Positions 11,548-26,176 are shown, counted from the first letter of the stretch. The stretch: DNA of 64,000 nt from Aldrovandia affinis (GCA_029706075.1 JAINUG010000229.1:672001-736000), one strand, 5' to 3'. Translations and numbers: made by a program. Notes: generated from the sequence alone by a model not told the origin.

Positions 11548-11695
11548 TGGCTCAGTAGGTAGAGCATGGCCTTGACAAGGCTTAGGTTGTGGGTTCAATT
11601 CCCACTGTGACCACATATACAGAAAAATGTATGCATTCACTACTGTAAGTTGCTTTGGATAAAAGCGTCTGCTAAATGGCGCATATATATATATA
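11548..11695 (+). mobile_element. tRNA-derived SINE that seeds the minisatellite
   Basis: The A box TGGCTCAGTAGG (11548-11559) and B box GGTTCAATTCC (11592-11602) are 44 bp apart in a tRNA-Ala/Lys-like head. A short body follows, then an L2-like tail (GGATAAAAGCGTCTGCTAAATG) and an (AT)n run. The family differs from the SINE at 1447 in its head but shares the tail. Confidence 0.87.
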
Positions 11696-12004
11696 TATCT
11701 CTTTTAAGAACTGACTGTCAGTGTGTGAGACACTGACAGTAAATAATATAAAGAATAGTTTGTGAGAGTGTGTGATTGTGAGTGAGTGTGAGACCGACTG
11801 TGTGTGTGGGTGTGGGAGAGAAGAGGAGGGGAGAACATACACTCACACTGTGCCTGTTACATATATAGAAAATGTATTGAAATCCTGTTATTAGCAGCAC
11901 ATGTGATGTGCGCTGGCGCCATTAGCTGGACGAAAAAAGGAACTGCATGCTGGCTTTTGCCCCAAGTTCCAAACGGCACAATTTATGCTTGTAAAAGGCC
12001 ACCA

Positions 12005-13500
12005 AATCTCTATTTTATTTATTTATTTATTTCTGTAGCACCTTCCCAGCAACACAGCACAAAGTGGGATTAAAATAAAAGACAAAAATAGACAGAGCAT
12101 AAAACAAACGAGAATATAAAATAATAGAAACTCAGGTTAAAAGGTTGTAACAGCAAGTGTGTAAAAGTATGTTTTTAAAAGGGTTTTAAAGGAGGACACT
12201 GAAACAGCTGTTCTAATATCTACTGGAAGGCTGTTTGATAGAGAAAGCTCTCGGTCACCTTTAGTTTTCAGCCTAGACTCCGGAACAGCCAGCAGTGCCT
12301 TATCAGATGATCCGAGTGGCCGTCTGCTATGGTAAGGTGACAGTAGCTCAGTGATATATTCTGGTGCCGAACCATGCCTTGCTTTGTAAGTAATTAATAA
12401 CATTTTTAAATCAATTCTAAACTCAACTGGGAGCCAGTGCAAAGAAGCCAAGATTGGGGTAAAGTGAGATCTCCTATTTGTCCTGGGTAGCAGCCTAGCC
12501 GCTGAGTTTTGCCCTAATTGGAGCCGGGCCAGAGTTTGACGGCTCAAACATGTATATAGGCAATTACAATAATCTAACCTAGAGGAAATAAAAGCATATA
12601 TAATTTTCTCAGTGTCTTTACACGACAAGAATGACCTAAATAGTTCTTAGCTGGTGACAGCATGACTGAACTAACTTTTTTGTATGTTGGTTAAAATTGA
12701 GATGGGGATCAAAAATCACACCATGGATTCTCGAAGTAGGCTTTACATTAGAAACAAAAGCCAAGATTCAACTGGATTTGATTGGAGCCAAACTGTATTT
12801 GATTGGAGACCAAGAATCAGTGCTTCAGTTAAAAGCATGAATTAACTTCTCAGCATCCTGTTGAGTTAAAAAAGCGTCTGTACTTCTTAGGTGGACAAAT
12901 GCTGTTTTGGTCACCTTGTTTATGTTTATGTAGGTTTTAAAACTTAAATCAGAATCTAAAATTACACATAGACTTGTTACTTCCAATTTATTCTGATAAC
13001 CTAACCTATTAGAAAGTGCATCCCTTTTGGCTTTGGGGCCAACTAATAGTATTTCTGTCTTCATTTAGTTTTAGAACATTATTGCTCATCCATTGATTAA
13101 TTGCAGACAGACCGGTAGTCAGCTCAACAGAATTGTATAATTGTGTATCATCAGCATAGCTATGAAAATGAACATTGTGTTCTCTGGTGATATTGCCGAG
13201 GGGTAGCATGTATAGTGAAAAATGAAGGGGACCCAGACAACTTCCTTGTGCAACACCAAAGGATATGTCATATTTCTCTGACACAGGATCTCCAAGACTA
13301 ATATAAAATTGTCTCTCTGTAATATATGTTCAGAGCACATTCAGAGAGACCAACCCAGTTTTCTAGACGATTGATTAGAATGCTGTGGTCAATTGTGTTG
13401 AATGCAGTGCTCAAAGAGAGAATAAGAACTGAGACCTTGTTTGCAGCAACAAGAGTCTTTTTCTCCATGTCTGTTCAGCTGTTCTACAGTCTCTTTTATG
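12005..13500 (-). mobile_element. Degenerate L2/Rex1-group LINE copy
   Basis: On the minus strand, pieces of a reverse transcriptase occur in different frames: [30 protein letters not shown], then the thumb and C-terminal region with [27 protein letters not shown] and AVPESRLKTKGDRE. It ends in (AAAT)n on the minus strand at 12005-12034. Several frameshifts and a GVPQG to GVAQG change show it is dead. It is a different subfamily from the L2 at 17850. Confidence 0.85.
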
Positions 13501-13876
13501 TATTTATCCCAGTTTAGTGGCCAATTACACCCTCAATTTATTTCGATTGACTCTTCCCAGACGAGTCCGCCTCTATGAGGCAAGACAATTCTCATTCGCC
13601 TCCTTCGAGATGGAATTCGCCCACCCACGTTCTGGAGACACCCTTACGTGCTTCACGGTGAACTCGAGCCAGCCTAAAGTGAAATAACTTTAGTAACTTA
13701 ATTTAATTAAGTGAATCCTTAAATAGTTACCACTATCATTAGTAAATCTGCTCCAAAGTATCTTAATCATAACTTTTATATTTCATACCAGGAACCAATT
13801 TAGTTGCCTTTCTTTGTACTTCTTCCAACATCTCCTATGTCTTTCTTAGAGTGTGGTTCCCAGAAAGTCTCTCTCT

Positions 13877-13907
13877 CACACACACACACACACACACCTC
13901 TCTCTCT

Positions 13908-13985
<78 letters not shown>
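13877..13985. repeat. CA microsatellite
   Basis: (CA)n with two CTCTCTCT interruptions. Between 13500 and 14546 nothing else is recognisable apart from a (CT) run at about 14518-14540. Confidence 0.95.
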
Positions 13986-13986
<1 letters not shown>

Positions 13987-14547
13987 TAGTGGCTATCTTT
14001 TGAAACAAACTTTTAGTCACTGCCCTAGCATGAGTGAAATAGTATCAATGCACCTGTCTTCCTGTGCTTGTAGCTTGTAGCGTTATCGCCGACGTAGACA
14101 CACAGGCTCCGGAGCTGAGTAACAAAAGCAAGCAACAAAGTATCCGGATGGCCGTGTAGTGATGTAGTGTGTATATCCAAGTTCCAAAAAGGTGTATAAA
14201 AAAAGGCGATTCAAATGTTTCAATTAGAAAAGTGCAAACAAACAAAAGATGCGAGTGATTCAGTGTGTTTGAAAAACGATATTGCTTCCACGCTTACTAG
14301 GACGCTCTTTCCCAACAAAAAACACACTTCCTTATATTGTGTCAAATATCAATATACGGGTTTCTGTTGTAATTCTTGCAGATTTTGAGGGGATTGTTTG
14401 TTGCTGTTTCGGTCGTTGAGATTATTGGGATTGTGTTTTCTATTGTTGATTGTGTTTTGCCGTTTGTCATCGGAAAGGATAAATGGATTTGCTCTTAAAT
14501 TTAATAAAATGGCAATTTCTCTCTCTCTCTCTCTCTCCCTCTTAATT

Positions 14548-15129
14548 GTCATTAACCCTGGATGAGCTCAGTTTGCATTTCCCTGCATTTTATTGGTTAA
14601 AATATCTTCCCTTTTCTCCAGGAAAAACTTCATCTTTAGGAGCTCATCTTTCTTGTGATCTCTCTACAGTGGAAGAAGTCCATATTCTAGAGCCCAGGAC
14701 CAGAGAGGACTTCTTACAATGTGAGTCTGTAATTCAAACTAAGTTAAAACAATAAGGCAACATGAGAATAGGTGAAAATGTTGGGTGAAAATACACACTG
14801 TGTGAAGACAGTTACTAAGAATGATATGTTAAAAAACAATGATACAAAGGGAAAGAAAATAACAAGTACAACAAAAATAAGAAAATATTTAATTTAAACG
14901 TGTGTAAGAGATGTAATGTGATTATTATGATTACTGAGCTCTCTTCTCTCCTTCTCCTCCATCAGATTCCTGTCAGCTCACACTGGACCCCAAGACAGCG
15001 TGTAGACGCCTCCGTCTGTCATATCCTGATCACCCAGAGAGATTCGACCGCTGGGCCGAAGTGCTGTGCAGAGAGGGTCTGTCTGGATGTTCTTACTGGG
15101 AGGCTGAGTGGAGTGGGGGCGTTTATATA
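14548..15129 (+). pseudogene. TRIM 3' fragment (PRY and start of SPRY)
   Basis: This copies the end of a TRIM gene. It includes intron text matching TRIM-A from about 7180, a 51-bp PRY exon (14670-14720, AG/GT bordered) and the beginning of the last exon (from 14966: SCQLTLDPKTACRRLRLS, then YPDHPERF, YWEAEWSGGVYI). Relative to TRIM-A about 15 residues are missing between LRLS and YPDH, without loss of frame. Coding stops abruptly at 15129, where a Tc1-type element is inserted after TA. No 5' exons are present. It predates the segmental duplication because unit B has the same fragment with the same Tc1 junction. Confidence 0.85.
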
Positions 15130-15740
15130 CAGTCAGATCCATAAGTATTTGGACAGTGACACAATTTTCATCATTTTGGCTCTGTACGCCAGCACAATGG
15201 ATTTGAAATGAAACAATCAAGATGTGCTTTAAGTGTAGACTTTCAGCTTTAATTTAAGGGGTTTGTCAAAAATATTGTATGAACCATGTAGGAATTACAA
15301 CCATTTGTATACATAGCCCCCCAATTTTAGGGGCTCAAAAGTAATTGGACAAACTAACATAATCGTAAATTAAATTTTCATTTTTAATACTTGGTTGCAA
15401 ATCCTTTGCAGTCAATGACTGCCTGAAGTCTGGAACCCATAGACATCACCAGACGCTGGGTTTCTTCCCTGGTGATGCTCTGCCAGGCCTTTACTGCCAC
15501 TGTCTTCAGTTCCTGCTTGTTCTTCAGGTCAGGTGATTGACTTGGCCATTGCAGAACATTCCACTTCTTTGCCTTAAAAAAGTATTGGGTTGCTTTCGCA
15601 GTATGCTTCGGGTCATTGTCCATCAGCACTGTGAAGCGCCGTCCAATGAGTTTTGAAGCATTTGGCAGATAATATAGCCCTATACACTTCAGAATTCATC
15701 CTGCTGCTTTTGTCAGCAGTCACATCATCAATAAATAGGA
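15130..15740 (-). mobile_element. Tc1-like transposon relic
   Basis: It starts at a TA with a terminal sequence CAGTCAGATCCATAAGTATT. On the minus strand it encodes scraps of a Tc1 transposase: [36 protein letters not shown] with the second catalytic Asp region, WNVLQWPSQSPDL, and a C-terminal VIDCKGFATKY. The stretch that normally carries the catalytic Glu (NPIEHxW region) is deleted between SPDL and KNKQELKT. No matching right terminus is visible. It truncates the TRIM fragment. Confidence 0.85.
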
Positions 15741-16480
15741 CTAAAAACATTTCAAACAATAAAAGAATCATTGAAAGTTCCAAATCACCACTCAACATAA
15801 TTATCTTCCACAAAATGAATAATATAATAGGCCCTTATGAATGAAAAGAAAACGGAAGTTCTGCAATTAGCCCTCTGCTTACTGTAAACCACTTGATAAT
15901 GAATAAACTGAAACTCTGCACGTTGTTAACGGTTATTATAGTCTTGTTTCTCCATGCCGTGAAATACACTGTCAGTGGGCGTGTTCAGGACGTTGCTTGA
16001 ACAACCACCTCACTCTGCGCTGTGCTGTTGTTTAGGGCGATGGGGGAGATCTTGGCTGGTTTTCTGTCAGCATATAAAAGGAAGCCCGCTCTGCTCAGCT
16101 CCATGTGGTTACCTGGCACAATAGGTCTGTTCCTGTCCAGCACAGGGCATACGTAACGTAAAACAAACAATACAAAACAAAACAAACGAACGATTTCCAA
16201 ATATAAGTCAAACTAGCAAATGTAAAAATGCAATCTATGTGTAAAAACACGCTTTTTAGATTTTTACCCTCAGTTAAAGGGTTAATGGCTGTGACATAGT
16301 TTTCAGATAGCAAAGAGTTCACGCGCCTCAAACTCCACCTCCTTAAACAAACACTTTCACTTTCACATCCACAGCCTCTGAATAACGTTGCACAAGCACA
16401 GACACCATTTTGTGGGGTGGATTGAGAACTTCTACACACCTCGATTCCTGGGAACAGAAGGGTGAAACAGGTATGTTGAG

Positions 16481-16542
<62 letters not shown>

Positions 16543-16840
16543 CACACACACACACACACACACACTCTCTCTCTCTCTAAGCAGTAACATACAGTTACAC
16601 AGTGGTAGTTATAGTTCAGCAAATAACAATTTAGCGAATTGGCACAGTGGACCTTTAGAACAAAACACACCTGGACACTTATAATGCAAAAGTGTTGATG
16701 TTATATCTGTGTGGAATTCACAAAGGTTCCCTTTGCCTTGAAACAGGGGTACACTACAGTAAACAGCCTGGGTGCTCTACTGCCAAAAAGGACTCGTGAC
16801 TTTGTCCCGTAGTCCCAGGAGTGGGTAGGGAAGGCAGAGG
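15741..16840. other. Non-coding stretch with CA microsatellite
   Basis: No gene or transposon was recognised. It contains a (CA)n array at about 16483-16565 followed by (CT)n. A matching stretch with small differences lies at 38300-39387 in unit B. Confidence 0.7.
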
Positions 16841-17139
16841 CAGAGGCGTAGCGTGGGGGGTGCAAGTGGTGCGGTCGCACCAGGCGCAAGATTTTGAGGG
16901 GCGCAAAATTTAAGAAAACGTTAAAAAAACAACCTTTTTTGCACCGTGGACCGGTTCCGAGGGGCGCAATTATTTCCTCGCGCACCCCCCGTGCAGGGTG
17001 TTCCGAGGGGCGCAATTATTTTGTCCGCGAAATACATAAACTGGTCTCAGCTTTTTCGCGTAGCACCCCCCGTCGACAGAAAATGGGGCGCCGTTTACGT
17101 GGCTCGCACCGGGTGCTGGCAACCCACGCTACGCCACTG
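16841..17139. mobile_element. hAT-type MITE
   Basis: The termini CAGAGGCGTAGCGTGGG (left) and the reverse complement of CAGTGGCGTAGCGTGGG (right) form imperfect inverted repeats. An exact 8-bp duplication GGCAGAGG flanks them (16833-16840 and 17140-17147). Length is 299 bp, with no transposase. The internal motif GGGGCGCAATTATTT occurs twice. The unit B copy at 39388-39677 has the same flanks. Confidence 0.9.
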
Positions 17140-17846
17140 GGCAGAGGCACCCCAGATATAAAACATGAAAATACATCACCTAATGTTTCAGAATATGGGC
17201 ATGGTATGGTATGGATATGAACTAAAGGAATCATTGAAACTGCGTGTTTTAATCCCCTAGCCCTGGCGCACTTTAGCACAACGTCTGAACAATAGAAACG
17301 TGTATATTTCTCTGGATCTGTTCTTGTTGGTGATGTTCCCCTCGTGTTAAGCGGTGTGAGAGTCATTTCCCCTTTCTAAACTGCATTTAGTATTTTGGGG
17401 CATTTACACACCCGTGGCAACAGCTTTTTATGACTTGGTTAACCCTTCTAAAATGGCCATGTCGCCGCCGACAATATTTTACATGCGTCATTTTCATTGC
17501 TGTAATTCCTGAATTATATGCGCAATAGAACAAAATCCAACCGTTCCTGAAAGCAGAGAAGCTGCTCTGTCTAACCATTTAGGGTTATTATGGTAGTTCA
17601 CCAAAAAAAAAAAGGACACAGCTCACAGAGTCGGAGGAGAGCTGAGGAGATTTGAAGAGAGAAGCGGCATTTAATTAGGGCTGAAAGGTGACAGTTTTTC
17701 ACAATTGCTATCAACCTTTTTTCAGTTCTGTAGTCACATTTCCAAAACTCTTAACACAGTTAGCACAACTTCAGTCTCTGTGGGCTATACAATTAACACA
17801 TTTCTTGTTCATTTGACACAAAATGCATAGTTAACACATTTTAAAT
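17140..17846. other. Non-coding stretch before the L2, no gene seen
   Basis: No protein domain or RNA gene was recognised. Part of it may be L2 5' UTR. Positions 17385-18106 are the part that falls into the N gap in unit B. Confidence 0.6.
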
Positions 17847-18428
17847 GTGTTTAAACGGGGACATAGTTGTCGGCCTAAGCCGGCCGTACACCACCCAACT
17901 CACGTTTCAAATAGATTCACACCTATTGAGGAAAAAGAGAAAGCTCTTATCATTGGCGATTCCATACTTCGAAACGTGAGAATAGCGTCTCCGGCGACCA
18001 TAGTCAATTGTATTCCGGGGGCTAGAGCTACCGACATTGAATCAAATTTAAAAGCGCTGGCTAAAAGTAAACGTAGATTTTCTACAATTGTTATCCACGT
18101 CAGCGCTAATGATGTCCTGTTGAGGCAATCGGAGATCACTAAAACAAATTTTGTCTCGTTGTGTAAATTGGCAAACGAGATGTGTCGGGAAGTAATAGTC
18201 TCTGGTCCCCTCCCAGCTCGTAGAAGTGACGAAATCTACAGTAGATTAACGTCGCTAAATCGCTGGCTGACTGAGTGGTGTACATCAAATAGCATAGGGT
18301 TTGTTAATAATTGGCCTACGTTTTGGGGAGAGCCTGGTTTACTGAAGAGAGACGGACTCCACCCGAGCTGGAGGGGTGCTCTTCTTTTATCTAATAACAT
18401 AGGCCATAGTCTGAATCGGCGAAATTGA
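17847..18428 (+). pseudogene. L2 ORF1 with SGNH-esterase domain (open here, element dead)
   Basis: The 193-residue open frame carries the SGNH hydrolase blocks: IIGDSILRNVR (block I, catalytic Ser), the block II/III-like region GARATDIES and HVSANDVLL, and RDGLHPSWRG (block V, Asp-x-x-His). CR1/L2-type LINEs are known to carry an esterase-like ORF1, here upstream of the endonuclease/RT ORF2. The start is uncertain and the 5' end of ORF1 may be missing. A spacer of about 1 kb (18430-19490) without coding signs separates it from ORF2. In unit B its first half is hidden by the assembly gap. Confidence 0.82.
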
Positions 18429-21400
18429 CATTCAAGAGCTACAGCCAGGCAGCAGACAGACGGTCTTAAACAATTGTCTGCAAGTTTCCCTGAGCTCGTG
18501 ACTAGTTTCCACCCCAGTTCCCACATAATTGAGACTGTGTTATGTTTTTGAGTATCTGTTCTGTTGTTTTTGTACTTTGTTTATTTTTCATCAGTCCTTA
18601 TTTATTATTCTTTATTCTGTTTTGCATTTTCACCGTTCTGTCACGTTCTGGTCCCTGTCTGTCTTTGTTCCGTTTATTTTGAGATCCACTCCTTGTCTTG
18701 TCATACACTTCAGGAAGTTAAACATTTCGGGTTTTCTCCGTCTTCGCTTATTATCTCGTTTTCTTCCTTCTTACTTTCTAGATTGCACTTTGTATATATT
18801 AGTTAGATGTATATAGTACTAATCTACTAACGTTAGGGATTTAGATTAAGTTACTAACATTACTAATCACTAATTATCTCACGCTTCTGACTATCGCTGT
18901 CATTCTCTTATTATCCTATCCCTGATTAGCTTTTCACTTTCCCTTTCATTCACACGCAGCTTCTCTCTTTGCGTTCCTCCCCTTTAACTATGCACGTGTC
19001 TGCCTGATCTCCCAGGTCGTTTATTGTCTATATGTTTGTATGCTTCCCAGTCCGTGTCTTGCGTTTCCCCTCGTTATTAGATTAACGATTCCCAATGTTT
19101 ACACCTGTGTTCCTATCTCTCTCTCCTCCCAGTCACACCTGATTCCCATTGTGTTTTCCTTCCCTGCCTGTATATTAGTTCAGTGTTTATGTTCACTCTT
19201 TGTCAGTATGTTGATCTTTATTCCCTGAGCCTATTTTTCTTAAAGCCAGAGTTTATTGAATTTTCCGAGACACCCCTTCTGTTGACTACCCCGAGCCTGT
19301 CTAGCGATTCTGTTTGTTTGCCTATCTGCCTACCTGTTTGACTTTTTGGACTGCCTTTTTGGACTACTCTCTGCCTTGTGTTTTTGTACCTTCGATTATC
19401 TGATTCCTGGTTTTGATCCCTGCTTCCTATTAAACTACTCTTTTGCCTTATCCTGATCTGCGTCTGGGTCCTTATCCGAGTCGTCACAGACTGTGTCTGT
19501 TCCACGTAGAGAAAACCGTAGTCTATTGAAACTTAAACCCTCTCGTGGGATTTTTTCTAATAATCTGATAAGGATCAACACGAACCATCCTAATGCAAAT
19601 GCTAAACCTAATTTCGATAGAACTCTCCTTAAAATTGGGTTGCTAAATATAAGATCACTAGCTCCTAAAGCTGCCCTTGTGAACGAACTGATCACTGATT
19701 ATAAACTTGACATTTGAAGTTTGACGGAGACTTGGCTTAGACCTGATGAATACATAGCATTAAATGAATCTACCCCAGTTGGATACTCTGGTTGTCACAA
19801 TCCTCGACAGTCAGGCAGAGGTGGTGGCGTGGCTGTTATTTTTGACACTAGACTACGCCTTACTAAGAAATCTTTAAACACATTCTCTTCATTTGAAGTG
19901 CTTTCCCTGGGCTCCATACAGACTAATGTAGATAATAGATCTATATTTATTTCTGGTATTTTATACTAGTTACTATCTACAGACCCCTGGACCCTATGCT
20001 GCTTTCCTCTCAGAGTTTTCTGACTTTTTATCAAACCTAGCAGTTATGCTCTATGGCAGATAGAGTTGTGATTATAGGCGACTTTAATATTCATGTTGAT
20101 AATGGAAACGTTTCTCTAGTGAAGGCTTTTGCTTCTATTCTTGACTCCGTTGGTTTTGTCCAAAATGTGTCTGGGCCGACTCATTGTCATCAACGTACAC
20201 TGAACTTAGCTTTATCCTATGGTATTAGCATTAGCAATCTAGTTGTCTCTCCTCATAATCCTGTGCTCTCTGACCATTTCCTTATTACGTTTGAAAATCA
20301 TGCTACCACTGCTATTAGATCAAAACCAGTGTTCTACTTTAGTCGCTCCCTAACTTCCTCTATGATACCTAACTTTGTCAGCCTGTTCCAGAATCATTTA
20401 CTGTTAATCAGGATCCCACTAGTCTACAATCTCTTGATCAGCTGACGGACAATCTAAATTACACCCTGCGCAACACTCTTGATGTTGTTGCGCCTCTCAA
20501 AAAAAAAAACTAGCCAAAAGAAGCTTGCACCATGGTATACTGACCACACACGTGCTCTTAACAAGCTTCTACTTAAGTTGGAATGTAAGTGGCGATCCAC
20601 TAAATTAGAAGTATTTTATTCTGCCAGGAAAGACAGTCTTTTACAGTACAAAAATGCTCTCTCCTCCGCAAGGTCAACCTATTTGTCTGATCTGATTGAG
20701 CATAATAAGAATAATCCAAAATTGACAAAGAACCAGACTGAAACCAATGCTAAGCCTCCGGCAGCTTATAATAGTAATGATTTCATGAGCGTTTTCTCTG
20801 AAGATTGAGAAAATTAGAGATTAAATTACTAAAATGGCACCTTCTGCTGTAGCGGACACTGATCAGAAAGCACAGGCTTACCAGGACAGGGGTCCTATGG
20901 CTACTCTTGAGTTTTTAGTGCTCTGGAGTGGACTGAATTTTCTAAATGGGTTATGTCCTCCAAACCATCTACTTGCCAATTAGACCCAATCCCAACAAAA
21001 CTTGTTAAAGAACTTCTTCCTGTTATGGGGCAATCCATGCTAGACATTATTAATCTGTCTCTTTCATCAAGCTATATACCAAATTCTCAAAAAGTGGCAG
21101 TACTTAAGCCACTTTTAAAGAAACCAAACCTTGACCCAGAAAATCTCAGGAACTACAGACCAATTTATAATCTTTCTTTTCTTTCAAAAATTCTAGAGAA
21201 AGCTGTAGCTCAGAGACTGACTTCATTCCTGACATCAAATGACATCTATGAAACTTTTCAGTCAGGATTTAGGCAACACTATAGCACTGAGACTGCTCTT
21301 ATTAAAGTTGTCAATGACTTACTGATATCAGCTGACTGTGGATGCGTCTCTATTCTTGTGCTTTTGGACTTAAGTGCTGCGTTTGACACAATAGACCACC

Positions 21401-22145
21401 AAACTCTTCTGAGCAGACTTGAAAACCTAGTTGGACTGCGTGAGACAGGCACTCTCTGGTTTAAATCCTACCTGTCAGATAGGTATCAATTTGTGCAGTT
21501 AAATGATGAGCCCTCTGCTCTCATCAAGGTGGAATATAGTGTCCCTCAAGGTTCTGTTTTGGGGCCATTATTGTTCTCCCACCATGTTGCCACTTGGTGA
21601 TGTCATTCGTAAACATGGCGTACATTTTCACTGCTCTTCAGATGACACACAATTATACCTATCAATGAAACCTGGCGAAGGACAATTCAACAGTTGGAGG
21701 CCTGTTTTAAAGACATAAAAGACTGGATGTCAGATAATTTTCTATTGTTGAATACTGATAAAACAGAGATGTTGGTCTTGGGGCCCAAAACCCTCAGAAG
21801 AGAGTTATCTGATTTATCTCTTAATCTGGATGGTTGCTCTGTTGCTGCAAGTTTTGGTGGTAAAAGACCTTGGTGTTACTATAGATCCTGGTCTCTCATT
21901 TGATAGTCACATCAAAAACATTTCCAGAGTAGCCTTTTTTCACTTGAGGAATATTGCCAAAATTAGGGTCTTCCTGTCATTAATAGATGCAGAAAAATTG
22001 GTACATGCCTTTGTTACATCTAGATTAGATCATTGCAATGCATTACTGTCTGGCTGTTCCAATACCTCACTCAGGAGCCTACAACTCGTACAGAATGCTG
22101 CTGCAAGGATCCTGACTAGAACAAAGAAGTATGAGCACATTAGTA
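17850..22145 (+). mobile_element. L2-clade LINE, unit A copy (nearly full, inactive)
   Basis: Order: ORF1 esterase (17847-18428), inter-ORF spacer, APE endonuclease (19493-20300: LLNIRSL, TETWL, IIGDFNIHVD, LSDHFLI), then reverse transcriptase (20953-22140: [38 protein letters not shown]). Lesions include a TGA at 19715-19717 (intact in unit B), several frameshifts, and YADD changed to SSDD near 21636. The 3' end is missing: coding stops at 22145 in a CA microsatellite at a point shared with unit B, so this truncation predates the duplication. Confidence 0.92.
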
Positions 22146-22196
22146 TAAACACACACACACACACACACACACACAGTCGCACACATACACGCACAG

Positions 22197-22247
<51 letters not shown>

Positions 22248-22255
22248 ACACACAG
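22146..22255. repeat. CA microsatellite replacing the L2 3' end
   Basis: (CA)n, with GTCGCACACATACACGCACAGT in the middle, starts immediately after the L2 text GAGCACATTAGTATAAA. The same junction is found in unit B at about 45530. Confidence 0.93.
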
Positions 22256-23445
22256 TATGTAGTATTAAATGTATGACATTACATTATTGTTACCTCATTA
22301 CTATTTGAAAATGTCAGCTAATGTACGATAAATCTCGAATTGACTGTTTACAGATCCCAATGGTTTGTTACAGCATATGGTGACCATGTGATTTGGTACA
22401 GTGAAATATTTATATGCAAATAACTAATACATGTTTTGAAATATGATACTGATTCACAGAAAATATCTATTTAATCTGATTTCAGTCATTAAACATGTGT
22501 TTAGCTTTAAAAAAAAATTATTAAGGAGTTTTTATGAATGTAAATATCTGTAATTTAGCAATTGCCACAACGGTGAAGATATATTAAAAAAAAGTTAAAT
22601 TCTGTCCTGAAATTGAAGATGGAATGATGAAAGATTAAAATTTGTATGAATTTACAGTTCAGTACAGTACAGTACATTTTGTTCTGTGGTTTGTTGGAAT
22701 GGATGATTATTATGTTATTATGACAGAGAGAAGGGCATTGGGCGTGGAGGGTTCTGGAGTGGCAGACATGGAGACTGGGCGTGTATCCTCCCATCACAGT
22801 GAGTTCTTTGTTTCTGTCGATCAAACAATTTTTTTACATTTCATATAACCCCTTGTATACAATTCCCACAGAATGGGAAATACAATAAGTAATACTTATA
22901 TTTGCAAATACTGTATTTGGTATTTATTCTTCATTGAGCAGCCTGTAAATATGAACAAATAAAATGTAAGTATTACAGATATGTGTTCTTTTATGGGTTG
23001 TACTGGAAAAGATACATAATGTCTCAATGATAGTTGAGTAAAACAGTTTTTTCCTGTTACCTGAAGAGATTCAATCGAGTGGCCAAGGAAAAAGCCAGCA
23101 ACAATACGTGTATCTGTGAAATATTTTTTGAGATGGTTTGTTTCATTATGCTTATAGGCTTAAGCTTTTGGTAAATATTGTATACAGTAAAACCAAATTA
23201 GACTTATGCGATAATCTATTCTTCACTTACACTCTTATACTGTATCACCTGATATAAAAGTGCATCCTCACCATTTGCTTCTTCTTGTAACCCTTCAGTA
23301 TTGTGTTTGATATGCCTTTAATCAATGAATAATGTTTAATTAGGCCTATAAACTCCTATGTACATACATGACTTTGATGATTAGATGTTTCAAAGTTCAG
23401 CATTGCATAATGAAAATAACGTCCTTACTGTAATGTACTATAATA

Positions 23446-25038
<1,593 letters not shown>

Positions 25039-26176
25039 TAACTAATATAGTCGTCTCATATTAAATAAATAAATTAATGTTGTGCTATTGCTGTTGAACA
25101 ATTAGGAAAAACACTGTTTGGTGACTCATGTACAGGGATGATCAAAATCTCGAATTATTATAATGGGGTTGTTTCGGGTGCCCAAGGGACGGGACAGTCA
25201 GTTAGCCAGAGGAGGCCGAGTGGAGAGATCTGGCTGGGGTGTATGTCAGGATCAGAGTCTGGAGGTAGGAGGGATCAGTACCCTTAGCCTCTGATATGCC
25301 AGCACCAGTGTTTTGTATTTAATTCGGGCTGCTATCGGAAGCCAGTGAAGTGTGGTGTGTAGTGGAGTCATAAGTGTGAATTTCAGTAGCTTGAAAACCA
25401 GACACACTTTTTTCATATTAAGTATTTAATTTTTGTCTGCAAGGTTTCCAAGCTGAATGAAATGTTATGAGTTGTCCCTAATGAGGAATATATTGTGCTC
25501 TTTCTCTCTGACAGGAGGAACACCGTCTCTCAGAGCTGAGGATTGTGCTGCTGGGGGAGAGCGAGTGGGAAGAGTTCAGCAGGAAACACCATCCTGGGCA
25601 GAGAGAGTTTGAGTCTGGAATAAGAACTGCACAGTGTGTGAAGAGACAGGGTGAAGTAGCTGGGAGTCTGGTCACTGTGGTCGACACACCAGGCTGGTGG
25701 AGAAACTGGTCTGTGAAGGACACTCAAGAGCTGGATAAACAGGAGATTGTGCGCAGTGTGTCTCTGTGTCCCCAGGACCCTACGCTCTCTTCCTCGTCAT
25801 TGATGTGAGCTCATCATTCACAGAGTCAGACAGGAGACCAGTGGAGGAACACCTGGAGCTTCTCAGTGAGAGAGTCTGGAGACACACTATAGTGCTGTTC
25901 ACCAGGGGAGACTGTCTGGGAGACACAACCATAGAGCAGCACATTGAGACTGAAGGGAAGGCCCTCCAGTGGCTTGTAGAGAAATGTGGGAACAGGTATC
26001 ATGTTCTCAACAATGAGAACAGGGGTGATGGCACTCAGGTCACAGAGCTGCTGGAGAAGATACAGGAGACAGTGGCCAGGAACAAAAGTGGTCACTTCAC
26101 CATAGAAGAGAGTGATGAGGGTTTTAAGAGTGGTTTAAAAGAGAGAAAGTGGATGAAAAGCAGCTGAAACAGAAGT

